Shown: positions 34,641-47,779 of the stretch, one piece after another
Layout: each line of letters opens with the position of its first letter
Numbering within the stretch: the stretch's first letter is position 1
Position numbers and translations under genes: made by a program
Notes under the pieces: model-generated
The model's input: the letters and a program-made list of their open reading frames with translations, nothing else
Databases searched by the model: none
What the model was told of the DNA's origin: nothing
From: Marsupella aquatica
Lineage: Eukaryota > Marchantiophyta
NCBI GenBank assembly: GCA_973895155.1
Contig: OZ316898.1
Span: 7,068,001 to 7,132,000, forward strand
Direction: 5' to 3'
Length of the DNA stretch: 64,000 bases

Positions 34641-36253
34641 TTGACTTGGCGGTGCAATCAAGGAGTGCCACTCTGTATAAAATCTTATCCTCGATGTAAT
34701 ACACTCCATTCCACATTCTTGAGTTCTTGGAAATATTGTGTACTGAATGTACTCCGTTCTTGAGTTCTTGAAATTGTTTTACAGTATCATAGCCACTGAG
34801 CCTCATCATTGTCAATGGAACTCACACTGGAGATAACATTCACTCTCTAGAATAACTTGTACCAATTCCTCAAAGTAATCTTTTTAAAAATTAATTCCCA
34901 AGATCTTTGAGAATTTTCGTTTGTCCTTTTGATCCACTTAAAATTGCGTATGGACCAAGTGATGTTACCGACCTACTGCCACAACTTGCTCGATAAGGAA
35001 TCACTCCGCAGAGGATTGTTTGCAAGGCACATTGAAATTGAACATTTCCAAGGTTAATTGTGAAGTTGGTTGTCACTCTATTCACAGTTGTGTTCACTAT
35101 AAAACTTGTTTGAATGGTGAATGTCAGAATCTGACAAATTGAAATTCATTCAAAATCTGCCTAGTTTCACCATTCTTTTACCTCCAATATACCAATTGAA
35201 ATTCATTCAAAAAGCCAGAGTAAAAGGGGTGGGCTGGACCAAAAAAATGGGTGGGCACCCCAGTGGACCTAAGATAGTGGTGCCAAAAGGAACCGGAGAG
35301 GCTGGAACCCACAGCCTAAGACAAGGAAGCTAACCAGTGATTTAACTACTGAACTGAGAGTGGCACACTTGTAAGACCGGCCAGTGAATTGCAACCGGCA
35401 GGGTTCCTCACATGGGTCCATGACTGAAATTTCAGTTCCATCAGTCAGATCTGCAATGGAGTGTCTACTCCTGAGGAAAATTCATGGTGGGCGGTGAGGA
35501 ACCAGGGGAACCTAACGGATCTGGTGGTGAATTTTACATAATCCTACCCAGGCACCATAATCGAAAGACATGTCATTGATGGCATAGGAAACGTAGATTT
35601 TGAATCTATGCAAAGCAACGTTCCTAAGTAGGTAATCCCTACAAGATGCCAGGATTTGAGGATTACTCTATGCGGACCGGATCTGTTGTGCTCAATATAG
35701 CGGGAGCTACTGTTTGTCCAGATATGCAGCAAACTGTTGTTCTCAGTGTGACCATTTGCGAAGCTTTATGTTGAACATTGAACAGAATACATGGTGAAGG
35801 CAAGTTTTCTATCAGAAAAACCATATCATGCACGGTGAAGACACGCCTCACAATCGACCTTGGAAAAGCTCAATTTCAACGAGTTTGCATTCCATTCGGT
35901 ACTCCATTCGAGATGTATTCGGTAAGTGTAGGTCGAGTGTGATCGGGAGTGTTAACTTCTGTCACATGAAAATAACAGAAGGTTCACGCGAATTCAGGTG
36001 CACGAGTCTAACGATGTCTTTAGCTTTGTACAATTTGACCGAATCACAAATTCAATCCGCCTTGCAACGAAGACACTAAAAACAGTCGAACAAGTGAAGA
36101 ACGTCTTTGAAATAACTGCATCCGAGTGTTCAACCTCTTTCACTTGAAATCGCAGGCAGTTCGAGAGGTTTCGGGGTGCACATCTGTCGTGTGTGGCTGG
36201 CTTCCTTTTTCCGAAATTTCTAATTTGATAGTGTAGCTTGCTTGCTTGAATTT

Positions 36254-37465
36254 CTATGGAAGAGACTTGAGGTCACGGAAGGCTCGGCCAGGAGCGGAAT
36301 TACCGTGCCAGACATCTACGCAGCCAGTGCCATCTTGGGCGCTGCATCTACCGACGACAAAAAGGGACGTTCCATCGACTCCACCGAGGTCGAGATTCGT
36401 CGGAGTTTTAGTGCTTGGAAGCTGGATCCGGAGCAGCACCTCTCCGTTCGAAGCGAACTTAATCACCTCTCCGCCACCATTTCTCGTGACAAAGAGATTG
36501 CCGTCCGCGTCCGTGCGCATGCCATCGATGTCAACTGACCCGCTGCCATCCAATTGCTCGAAGTCGACGAAGAGAGTCTTGTTGAAGACATCCCCCGACC
36601 ACGTATCAATCTCAAACCTCCACAGCTTGTTGGACACAACGCTGCCCTGCCGATTGAAAGCCTCGGACAGATACAGCGTCTTCTCGTCAGGTGAAACCTC
36701 GATCCCATTTGTGCGACCGAAAACTCCCAATCGAGTGGCTTTCACCGGCTGGCTCACGGAGAAATCAGGCACCCCGCCGCACATCCACAGATCACCATCG
36801 CCAACAACTGTGTCTGAGGTGTAGGCTTGACCGGACGTGTAAACTCGGCCAGCACGAGGCGCGATGGCTATGTCATTGGGCTGAACCATGGTGGAGTCGG
36901 AGCAGAAGATACTGGATGACACTACTCCTGCTCCATTTGTCGAGAGAAGCGTAACGCTGTGGTCATTCACATCCGCCGCTAGAGCTCTGCTCTGGACGAC
37001 GACGGCACCACTAGAACTCTTCGTGGGCAAAAATCGGAGGCCGTTGAAGAATGGCAGCGTGGCTGACGACGAAGTGCCATTGTAGAACAGTTGTTGGTCT
37101 TTGCTCATGGAGATCTGGCCCAGCGTCGACGTGAGCGAGAAGAAGTCCGTGGCGAAAATGCTTCCCGACTTGTCCACGGCCGCAGCTTCGATGAGTGCCC
37201 CAAACTTCGTGTCTGAAGCCGTAAGGAACGGCTCCGCAGTGAAGACAGGAGCATTACTATACGACATGGAGGCGCAGAAATTCGGCGACACGAGATTCGC
37301 CCCGCATAAATTCGCCGAGTGTACTCCAACCACGAATGTCGTTCTTACCAGAAGTAATAGTGTCGAAACAACAAGTGGATTATTGAGCGGGTTTTTGAGC
37401 TTCATTGCAAGCTGGCAGCGAGCCTTGTAAGAAGCTATGGGCCTCCCAAATGATGAAGAGACCAT
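36254..37465 (-). CDS. Secreted SMP-30/gluconolactonase-like six-bladed propeller
   Basis: Family members are metal-dependent lactonases or esterases, but the substrate cannot be read from sequence. The frame is 403 aa from ATG 37465. The second ATG at 37405 (MKLKNPLNN) gives 383 aa and a textbook signal peptide (VVSTLLLLV...VGVHSA), so I favour it. The metal ligands of the SMP-30 fold appear in place, in full-frame numbering: E93 (LIEAAAVD), N197 (QPNDIAIAP), N253 (RTNGIEVSPD) and D314 (DIDGM). Blade repeats are clear (DADGNLFVTRNGGGEVIKF). Secretion or endomembrane entry is predicted. There is a single exon, with coding sequence richer in G+C than its flanks. A chaperone-like strictosidine synthase relative is less likely. 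Confidence 0.85.
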   Translation of the reverse strand: MVSSSFGRPIASYKARCQLAMKLKNPLNNPLVVSTLLLLVRTTFVVGVHSANLCGANLVSPNFCASMSYSNAPVFTAEPFLTASDTKFGALIEAAAVDKSGSIFATDFFSLTSTLGQISMSKDQQLFYNGTSSSATLPFFNGLRFLPTKSSSGAVVVQSRALAADVNDHSVTLLSTNGAGVVSSSIFCSDSTMVQPNDIAIAPRAGRVYTSGQAYTSDTVVGDGDLWMCGGVPDFSVSQPVKATRLGVFGRTNGIEVSPDEKTLYLSEAFNRQGSVVSNKLWRFEIDTWSGDVFNKTLFVDFEQLDGSGSVDIDGMRTDADGNLFVTRNGGGEVIKFASNGEVLLRIQLPSTKTPTNLDLGGVDGTSLFVVGRCSAQDGTGCVDVWHGNSAPGRAFRDLKSLP

Positions 37466-40272
37466 CGATTGGACAGCCTAACGGCGTGTGGACTGAGGGG
37501 CCTGCTCACTGAAGATATATTGATCCCTTCCGGTTGAACTGAGTCGAAGATTTTGCCCGTCGCGAGTCAATTTCCTTAATCGTCGGATACAGCCTAGTAC
37601 GCTTCGACTAGAAATATTTGGTTTTTCACGCTGAACGCCCGGAGTTGGATGGATGTGATCACCGATTCGAATGCACCAGACATTTAACGTATTGGACTTG
37701 TTCCGGTCACGTCACACACATACATTTTCGAGCTTCATCACGAGCTGACGGCGAGCCTCGTTAGAAGTTATCGAGGGAGTCTATCTGTGTGTCACCCTAG
37801 ACTACAGAATGATCAGTTTGTTCGTTCGTTCGTTTGTGCTGCATCGATTCAAATATGGCATTCGTTCCTTTCTTCCTTCCGTCCTTCGATCCTTACTAGC
37901 TTTCTGCATTCATCACAAATTCCAACCGTGAATCATCGATACCTGCCAAATCATCTCCAGCAGGTTTTCTGAAATGAAGAATTGCCTCCCAGCTAAAAAA
38001 CAACCTACGATGTAAGCGAAGCCATTTCATAAACAAACCAGAATGTTCAGGCAAATTACATACGTTCAAGCAGAAGAATGAATATTCCCGCACTGCATGA
38101 GAGCTAGAATCCGAACATTTGCCGTTCTAAAGACTAGTACTATCAGTGAAAATCGACGCAATTACCTTACTTTTGTTATTTCGGCAGTTGAATATTTGCT
38201 GTCCTCATGTAACAGTTCCTTCTACCAACTTTCACCCTTGAAAAATGCGTTTTTCGATCAGTGCCTATGGGAGAAAAATTGCAGATCTATGCACACCAGA
38301 GACTTCAAAGGACAATCCCCGGGACAATCCACAGAAGAAGTCACGTGAGCAAAAGAACCAGGCAGATAAAGAGGTGCAGTAGAAGAGACTCCAAGTCCAA
38401 GTGCTATACGTGCTGTCAGTCTGCTACAAGCTTGCTACGAAATTCCTATAGATGTTCCACGAAAGTTTGGATGAACTTAAGGGCAGCTACCGATCCAACA
38501 GGCGGTCCCATTAATAATCCATTCCAGTAAGAGTCTGGAAGTTTTACGGGACTTTACTCTCCTCATACGAAGGATTTGGGGATTCGACGGTTTTAGGGAG
38601 ATGGTCGTGGATGGATGGTTCGTGCTGTGTCTTACCCGACTCACGTGTGCCCCTTGCTGTCCGAATTCAAGGCTACCTTCATGGCCTGCTTGACATCGAA
38701 TCAGCTGTGGTCTAAAAAGCCAGCTTATGTTAATGTAGCTCGGTTTCCCGCTCCGAGCTGAATGTTTAATATCGCTGATCGAACTGCCTCTCATGATGGA
38801 ACTCAAATTTCGAGGCAATACTTGAATCTGTTGAGTAGTCTAGACAGGGCGACCGCTCCAAGCAGAGTGCAACTTTCAACATACGACAACAATAATTGCA
38901 GATAGAGAGAATTTGGAATTGCTGTCGACTTACTCTTAGTCATGCACTCGCGAAGAAGTCACATCAGGTGTACTGAATTGGGCTTGGCGAGTTGTCTATG
39001 ATCCATCCTTGCTGTTCAGAGGGACCCACTAACGTAGATTTGCAGGCTTCGTGAATCTGCTGCAGTGAATCAGAAGCAGAATAATCACAAACAACGTAAG
39101 TATATCATTTGGTGTTTGGACAAGAGCTCGGCGATCTTTCGCTGCGTTTGGGTCTTCATTGTCCTGACTTGCTATACGTAGTTTTAGTTCCTGGGTTCGG
39201 ACTCCGGGCTAGAATTCCCCTTCTCTCAGAGACTACCTGCGATCCGAAGTTCCGAACCCCTGAATGAATAATTGCGAATTTGCAATCGTGCGGCGTGAAC
39301 TTGGGAGCAAATTACGGAAGCGGTAGCAAGGCTTGGCGCAGTTCACGTCAAACTCCAAAGTGCAGCTCCAACCTGTCTCTCATTTCACAAGGTCCTAACT
39401 ACAGTACACGGAAGTAACTTATGAGTACGTCGAGCGTCTACAGTAGTATCGTGTGAAATGGATAGCCTTTTGGAGTAGCTCCATTCATACTTGCAGTGCG
39501 GGTCATGATGCCATGAGTGAAATAGGACGCCTTTTGGGGGCTTGGTCACGTTGGGCAGGGACCATGTGCGGAGCTGGAGAGGCGTGGAGTGTATGGATGG
39601 GAAGCCTTTACGAGCGTGGTCATGCTTGTGAGGGACAATGTGCAAACTGCAAAGCTGCCGCGCATGTGCAACTGAAAGCTGTCGACAGACTGATTACAAA
39701 TGGAACTCTTTCTGAGAAAAGGTTGCTTGCTGGTAAAAGTATTTCTGGGTGTCGACAAAGAGCTTATAGTGCATTGTTTTGCAGTTGTCAGCAATAGAAC
39801 TCTTTTCCACCGGGACGGTGTTTATTGTTGTTGGGAATCGATTCGTAAAAGTCAGAATAGAACTCTTTGCGTGAGTTGTTCGTTGTTGTTTGGGAATCGA
39901 CTTACATAAGTCATTGGAATGCTTCCCCATGAAGGGTTAGCAGTTTGAAAATCTACTTCAACAAGTCTGAAAGGGAACTCTATTTGAGAAGATAATGTGT
40001 TCGCAAAATTCAATTTTACCTCTGGGAATTTTCAAAGTGCATAGCCCAATGCCCATTACCAATCAGTTCAAACAGCTAGGTGAGGTAGCTCTGAGCTGGG
40101 GGCCCTCAAGTATGGAGCTCAAATGCAACTCAAATCTGCTTTTGTTGCGTTGATCATGCTACGTCCGTTCCATAATCTACGGTTTGCTTCAGTGTCTTCG
40201 ACAAGCACGAACTCGCGAACTGGATCGGAGAAACCTATCAATTCTGTTGTTTTCAGGAGACACGCCTAACTA
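37466..40272. other. Intergenic
   Basis: No supported gene. Short frames such as 38477-38818 (minus) and 39453-39797 (plus) have no recognisable domain or splice context. The start of this stretch probably holds the promoter of the minus-strand SMP-30-like gene. Confidence 0.45.
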
Positions 40273-41735
40273 TTACTGTGAATAGATCGTGAATCGGGAT
40301 TTCCAATTCCCTAATCCCGAGATAGACATCAGCAAGTTTCTTTCCTGGAGAGCCAGAGCTTTTGCAGCTTTAACTTTATCTCCTCTTTTTGCCTTGAAAT
40401 CCGTCTGTTGATGAGCGTCACCAATAAAGGAAAGCCTTGTACTGTATCTCTTTCCAGACTTATTACTTCTAATGAACGTCCCGGTAGCAGTTATGGTCAA
40501 ACATTTTCTTTTCCTTTCTTTGCTTCCTGTGCCCCATACGTGGCTGACTGCCTCCATGGTCCGATGTAGACAATGATGGGCCGAGGCATTTGGATAGCTC
40601 TAGTACTTCACAGCTCGTTGTACTTTTACTGTTTCCACTTTCCAGGGATTGCATGTAAATTCACCCGATTTCGCTCGATTAGAGAGAACTTGCCATAAGG
40701 CTCCTCAGTTCACTGTCGGGCTCCGTTTGTCGTATCTTATCTGTCTTAGTTTCGTTCACTGGCATGGCAACTTCTACCGAAATTTAATGCAAAAAGATTG
40801 TTTGGTGGGCAAAGAAAATGCAGCCAAGCACATGAGGATAAGGACCTCCTGCTGAATTCTTCTCATAACATGTGAATGGAAACAAAGTGGTCCTCGAGAA
40901 TCGACATGAAATAAAGGAGATCCTAAGGCCAGGCCATGCCAGTTGATGCAAGTAACACCATTTCCATAGAGATCTTGCAACACGCATCCGTCTTCTATAT
41001 TCCCGCGAATTGCCAAAAACCCACCAGATTGCTGCCAATAATGTCTTAGAAATTCAACAATATTGAGGAGGTATCCGGAGCCTGAAACCAAAAAGCAAAT
41101 ATTAGAGGGATACGACTAATACTACAGTAGCTAGACTCGAATTAGCTTCAGTAGAGTTCGTACACCAACCAGCTAGCTACAATACTGCACCGTAAGATTA
41201 ATTTAAACGATCTGCTTAAATGCTGTTTAGTAGAGATGTCCAACCGATCAGTCCACGAAGGAGGCTGTGTATTGCAGTCATTAAATTCTCGTCTATCAGA
41301 CCCTAGTTTTCTACATTCGTAAGGGGGCTGGCAGACTACATTCATCTCTTATCTACTATGCAGAGAAATGGAAAAGCGACAAACGTATACCTGCAAAATC
41401 TCGCCTTACAACGTAGCAAATATCCAAGAGATATCTTTTTCAGTCTTTCCAGTCACAGTTCTTGCTGTAGGGAAAGTAACTCAACTGCAAATATTTGCAC
41501 CAAGAGAAAGCAATCTAAGGATTTTTTGGTAACACTGCAGTTTGCGGAGTCCGCGTACCCACATTTTGTGATTTGAACTCTTGATATCGGCAGTACCGTC
41601 GGATCGCCACTTCTTGTGTCTTTCCGATCTGTCTGAATAACGTCTTTATCATTTGCACAATGTAACACGGAGTCAAAGATTCGATCGCTAATATTCTGTC
41701 CTCCAAACTTGGCTCCGTTGATCGATATCTAGACC
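40273..41735 (-). other. Possible unrecognised coding region downstream of KU70
   Basis: Three minus-strand stretches have protein-like composition. 41735-41453 contains INGAKFGGQNISDRIFDSV. 41091-40774 contains GYLLNIVEFLRHYWQQSGGF and INWHGLALGSPLFHVDSRG, and its start lies beside a TTTCAG acceptor-like site. 40557-40273 contains KRYSTRLSFIGDAHQQTDF and KVKAAKALALQERNL. They might be exons of one gene, but I cannot join them with confidence or name a family. The alternative is chance open frames in non-coding DNA. Confidence 0.3.
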
Positions 41736-41779
41736 TCAGAGAAGAGAGGAGTCAGCTTTCAATAACTTTCAGAAGCCGC

Positions 41780-44700
41780 CTATTTGCCAAGATGGGTGAG
41801 GATTCGCGATATCAGCAACTCTTTCTTCCCAGACAGAGGTAGCTTGTGCGCGGTCAAGTAATACTTAAGCTCCACCACTGTGAGGTCCTTCAGCTGCACC
41901 CACATACACATCGTCAATCCATCACACCCAGCTCTACCAGGAAGAATAAAACATTGATGTGCGTTAAGATTTGAGTACAAGTGCACATGTAGACGGAAAA
42001 CATTCAGCACCCTTACCTTGCCAGAGTCTGCTAAATCATTCCAATTATACTCGTTCGCCTCTTTGGAGGCAACGTCTGCAGCAGCTTTACGTTTCTGTGC
42101 TGTAGCACTACCTTTTGCCTTTTCTGCCGCTTCCTGTAGCATTTCCTCGTCGTAGTTCTCTCCATACACAGAATTTTTGAATTCCTGAACAGCTGCCACG
42201 GATGCAGGCCTAGATTGCCAAACTCTTGAAGTTATTTGAATCCACATTAGGACAACTCAACCAGTCACTTGATTTGGCCTACGAAAAACAAATTGAACTG
42301 TAAGCAGACGAAGCATTTGCGTGCACCTTCTCATGCCTTCTTCATCAGGTAGAGTTTCATCTTCGACCTCAGGCATTTCATCCTCGTCCAAAGCAAGACC
42401 ATGTAAAATGGCATAATGTTTCTGTAAAGCTATTATAACCACCAAGCAGAAATTAGCACGAAGCTTGATTGAGAACAAAGAGCACGCTTGTGCTGCTGTC
42501 ACGGGTTCTTCTATACAACTTACAAAGCGATTTTTATTAGTAAAATGCTCTTGAAATTGCAGTCAGATCACCTGGATTTTGAATTGTGTCAACAGAGAAT
42601 TCTGACAAATCCAGTTTTCTCATCAGGGTGGCTGCTTTCTCAATCTGCTGATAGGATCCTCGAGCCGGAGGATTTGCAGCATCAGAGTGATACTGGAGTA
42701 TCAAAAAGTCACAATCCAGCAAGGAAGTGTCTTAATAACTTTTTTGGTTTCCCACGTCAAAAGAAGGCGCTCTTAAAATGTCAGCAGCCACAAAGAGATC
42801 CATTAAATTTCCTTTGCTACAAGCGCCTTTATCTTATCCAAAATGACAGAAAACTCCGGTGCTTTCTTGCCTTCTCTGCAGGCCTGATGTCATCAGAGTA
42901 CGGTAGGTATATCATGTTAAAGCCTGGTGGCTGTTGTTCACCATAGTCGTTAATATGTTCCTCCTACAGAGAAACCACAATCCAAAATTCCAAATAAGCT
43001 CTTTTCTGCCCCTTCAGACAGATAAAGCCACGCAAAAAATGGGAGCTACCGCAACATGCGTCATGATGTCAGTACACATAGCTCACAAGTACACATAGCT
43101 CACAATGTCTCAGGGGTGTCATTAAGTTTCTCATGTAAACAAAGTTCCGTTCCGAATAGGACTAGAGATAGAACTGCAGACATCTACATCCAAAGGGAGC
43201 TCACTTGTGCAACTAGGGCGACTAAGGAGGGATTCGCTGAGCCTCCATGGAAGGCAACAGCAAACCTGCAGTTGAGAAACCAAGCCAGTTAAACCATGAA
43301 TGATAGTAATAACAATAGGTTTGAAATTCAAACAGTAGTACCAGACTTCCAGGATGAACAACTTACTTATGAAGACGCAGCATAGACCTATGAAATGCAA
43401 CGAACGCGCAAGTACTCCCAGTAATTGCCTGCTTGAGACAGAAAGTGTTGTAAGCCAGAGGATCCATGAGACTGTAGGAAAGGTAGACACATAAGTTTGC
43501 CAATTAACAGAGAGTCTAGCTTCTCATTTCTACTCACGTCCTTAGGGCAGAATATCATTAATTACAAATCAAATTTTGACCGATGTAAGGAAAAATTTCT
43601 TGACTTGCAAAAGGAGATTTCTCACTAAAAGCGTCAAGCTAAGTAAAGGGAGTCAGAGTCAAGTAGCTTACATCTTCATCCGGGTAAAGAAATGTAGGAG
43701 GTCGGAGGTTGTGGTAATCTTTTAGGCATCCAAGGGGTTTAAAGCCAAGGAGTTGTAGCTGAACATTTGTCACTTTCTTCACTTGTTGCAGCTCATCAGG
43801 GTTGAACAGCACTTTCTTTCTGCAAGAATTGGTTGAGACACAATAGTGGATAAAAGGCACACTGAGAGATTCTCTAGAACCAAAAAATGAGCGTTTAGAA
43901 CGAAAAAAAACGTGATGTCGCAATGTAGGAAGTGTCCCTATTCTGAGATGGCAAATAAGACCTTGGTTGCTCACCCACAATAATCAAGAGAACGCTTTAT
44001 TGGTCCCGTCATAGAGGAACCTGTGTCTGAGCAGACATAGGATCTTTCCATCTGCCACTTACCATCACATGTCAAATACGAGCTTGGGCAAATATCGGAG
44101 CACGAGACGGCAAAAAGGTTTCGCGGGGGTAAATCCAAAAGAATTCAGAGAAGACCCATACAAACAACAGAAATAACAAGTTCCCAAACAAAGAGCAATT
44201 CATTTTCCAGAACAAAAGAACACATGTAGTGCAGTCCACCTCTCGAAACTTATACGAAGTAGACACTATTAGAGAATTTCTTTACTCTTATGGTACTTCC
44301 TTGAATTATCAAATGTCAATTTCAAGATGGATTGAGCGATACCTTCAACGGAGCGTTGCTATTCGAATCAAGCCAAATGGTGGAACCTGATGAGGTTCAA
44401 CCCTATGGTTAATAAGGCACCGCAGAGCTTGGTACTACGAATGAAAACTGGGAAGAGGCAATCATTTCATACCTGTTGTCGATGGTCTCATCATTGCATA
44501 TGTTCGAAGTCCAACTTGTAATCCGTTCGTGATATTCAGACTCATCTTTCGAACTACACGCTTCTTGAACATTTTTTTCGTCAATCGATTCACAAGGTCC
44601 TTAAACCTGCACATGTCTCCATGAATCAGCTAACCGGTCAAATGAAAAGGACGAGGAAAAGTGAGAGAAAGCTCTGAAGCCAAATATAAGAAAGATCCTA

Positions 44701-47700
44701 GATTTTCGGAGGCCTCAAGAAACAAAAGGATATCCAACCTTTCTTCTGCAGCTGAAATAAACTTGTTGGAGTCATCGTCATCTAGTTGAACCATATCCTA
44801 TTCAGATTTAGCAATTCAAAATTTCAGGTTGTGAAAGTCAACCATCAAAAGGACCAACTTTTTATCATTATGGTGTCCGGAAGCCGGTCTGTTACAGTAA
44901 AACCAACTGTTGTCCTTGCGAGTCATAAATGATAAGTACCCAGATATTGAAAAATCGACTCAAGGTGGCTGACAAAAAATAGGACCGTCGAATTTATTGA
45001 CTTTGCTTGAATCTCCCCATGTGACGTACCGAATACAATATCTTCACATTAAACTGCTCCCCTGGCCTATTGAAGGGAAATAACTCAATCGCAATCCCAA
45101 GATCTTGCGTATCCTGACCCACAAATGGACAACATTCAGAGGTTCACAATTCAGATAAACATATAGAAATCAAAATGGACAAACAGCAAAAATTCGAATG
45201 GACAAGGAGTGGTAAATTTAGAACTGTCCAATGAACAAGTAACTTTTGACGGTCACATTAGAAAAGTTTTGAACTACTCATGCTCCACTGTTGACCTTGG
45301 CCTTCTGAACGGTCCTCGTTCGTAAGCTTTCCTTGTGTACAGGACTGGCATCCTCAAGTGGATCATCGTTGTTCGTGAAAATATAGATACGCTTCACCAC
45401 ATTTTTTGACATTCTGCATACAACGAATATCTTACAGTTGTCAGAGCGAACATGGTTCTGGGCTCCTATGCAGGAACTGTGTTCGCTAGAGTCTTTTCAA
45501 GAGAATTTACTGATGAACTCTGCATCTAGGTTCCACGCATAATTAACTTCAATAATTACCCTGTACGAAGCATTCCTTGTGCCACCCAGAGAGCATTAAA
45601 AAGAATGCTCTCTGTGGAATCAGTTGCCCTGACCACCTTACTTCCTATCTCTTTATCAAACTTTTCTGAACACATCGGACAGCAATAAACCGTCAGAGCA
45701 AGTAGTAATCCACCCCTAACTTCTCTGCTGCGGCAATATTCCTGCAAATTGCCCTGTTTACAAATAGATGGAAAGACTGAAAATATAATAAATCCCAATA
45801 TCTGAACTGAATTTCTAAGCTTTGATTGAGATGCAGAGAAGCAGTCATTGTGAAGGTCGCCCTAAAGGTTGGAAACCTTAGTACAGACCTCGGACACGGT
45901 CCAAATCTCTTATTAACTCCGCAGAGGTGATGCCAAGTTCACTGAAGACATAAACACCCTCAGACTCTTGAATGTTTTTCCTCTCTCTCTGTACCAGCCA
46001 CATGCCAAGCAACCACGCAAGCGCAGACGATAAAGAAATCAATGATCATATCCACTTTAGCCATCCTTGCTGTACAGAGAACACATATTTGTAATTTGTA
46101 CAGCCCCGATTCCTGCCCGCCTAATAACGGGTCTTCCTAGAGCACGCAAACCAAGACCACCATTGCAGGCTAGTTGTGAAAGGACGTTCATGCAAAAATG
46201 AATTAGATTATTGCACACTGTCGAATTACAACTCATGTCTCAGCAGTCAGCAAACCAAGAGGTACTGAAAACTTAATCTGAAATGGGACGGTGCAGCATC
46301 TCCTTGACGTGAATATTCAATGCATGAAATGATCGATTTTCTCATTTGAAGGTGAACTCCAGTTGGGAGCCTTACAGTGTTAAAAAAACAGACTCCGACT
46401 TCATCGGAAGCTTGATTGATAATTCGAGTCCTCAGGTGATTACTGACACCTTTGAGCACTGCCTCAAAGTGTGATTCCCCAGTACCCTGCATGTCACAAG
46501 TCTTAGCGTTCAAACTTTACATGAACTATGCTCTCGGGGTTTTAAGGTCCCGTATGCAAGTACGCCAAACGAAAAGCTTTATTGCGTCATATGTGCTGAG
46601 TTGTATCTAATCGACGAGACGAACGGATTCCAAGAATCTTCTTGGGATAATTTGAAAACCAGGATACATGATTTGTTCTAATCATTGCAAATGTGATTAT
46701 GAAAATTCTCAATGAGAAAGCACCTTCGTTCTCAAACTGAAGCAACAAAAAATCACATGAATCATTGAAACAATTCCAGTGTACTAAACGCATAGCGGGG
46801 AAACAAAGTCAAACCTCCTCTGAAATGGGAAGGAACATATCACTTCCTGCATCGATTAAAAATACAATAAACTCCTTTTTCGAGGAAAATTCCTGCCAAG
46901 CCAAGTAGTTTACGCATCAAACTCATCAATGCGATAGCCCAAGAGTATCTACTTGAAGCTAGAAAATTTAAAGACCGCGAGTCATGCTTCCTAAGTAGTA
47001 CAGATTGCGATATCTCTCATGGTGAGAAATTACTCTCCCACTCTCCCTGCGCACATTTGATACTGCCACTGCAAAGGTTGAAGAGCGTCCGACCTCACTT
47101 TGATTAGTCATCTAGATCCAGTGTCTGAACTGATACTCATCACTCCAACCAGTTGCAATCTTCTCCATGTGGATTTCAAAATCCAGTAAGATGCAATTTC
47201 AACTATTCCAAGCTAACGTTTACCTCAAGAGACTGCTCACTGGCTCCACAAGTGTAGCGACATCTATCCTCATTCACAATTTTCAAATGGCTCACCACTA
47301 ACCCGACTCTGCGAGCCGGTGCTCGGTGATTGTCTGCAATCCTCTCTTACTGTAGTTCTCTGTGCCTTTTAATCCAGAGCATGGATTCAAATCCTAAAAG
47401 CATTCAGAAAATCGCATATCCTTTTCTCTCAACCACTGTTCACTTCCTGGCATCAGGAATCCTCACTCCAAGCGAACGAAAGACATGAACAAAGACTCGG
47501 AAATACAACCCGGTGCAAAAAGAGCGGAGGCGAAGGAAGCAACAAGAGCAACACCGTCAGCTGAGGCAGGTTTGGCTTCTCTACTCAGCTAACCGCAAAA
47601 GACGAGACGTCGCCTGCCTCGGCCAATTGTTGGCAACAGGAAGAGAGAAAAGCAACTATGATAGAGTCGCATCTAGGCCAGCAGCAGCCACTCACCAATT

Positions 47701-47779
47701 CATCCTGCCGAGCGTCCTGGTCTTCCTCGTCGTCGCCAAACAGGGGTTGCTGCTGCTGCTGCTGAGCATACCAATCCAT
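41780..47779 (-). CDS. KU70: KU70 (XRCC6), 19 exons, 629 aa
   Basis: DNA-end-binding half of the Ku70/Ku80 ring, acting in non-homologous end joining and telomere protection. Exons on minus: 47779-47696, 46892-46815, 46486-46376, 45988-45889, 45665-45560, 45413-45296, 45113-45030, 44797-44739, 44606-44473, 44386-44343, 44051-43975, 43819-43672, 43428-43367, 43265-43205, 42963-42871, 42692-42572, 42429-42327, 42209-42017, 41893-41780. They sum to 1,890 nt with all phases compatible. The N-terminal vWA-like domain (about 30-245) includes KEFIVFLIDAGSDMF. The Ku core (about 255-455) includes KPLGCLKDYHNLRPPTFLYP. The C-terminal SAP domain is 593-629 (LKDLTVVELKYYL), encoded by the last exon alone. 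The acidic N-terminus carries a run of six Gln. The intron after 42871 starts with GC, not GT. Start and stop are both intact. Confidence 0.96.

Larger units (their letters stand above)
33412..36253. other. Intergenic, rich in two-copy duplications
   Basis: No supported gene. It holds three tandem duplications, listed separately. There is also a weak tRNA-related SINE-like stretch on the minus strand around 35266-35360, with a GGTTCCAGCC B-box-like block and TTAAATCACTGGTTAGC upstream. Confidence 0.45.
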
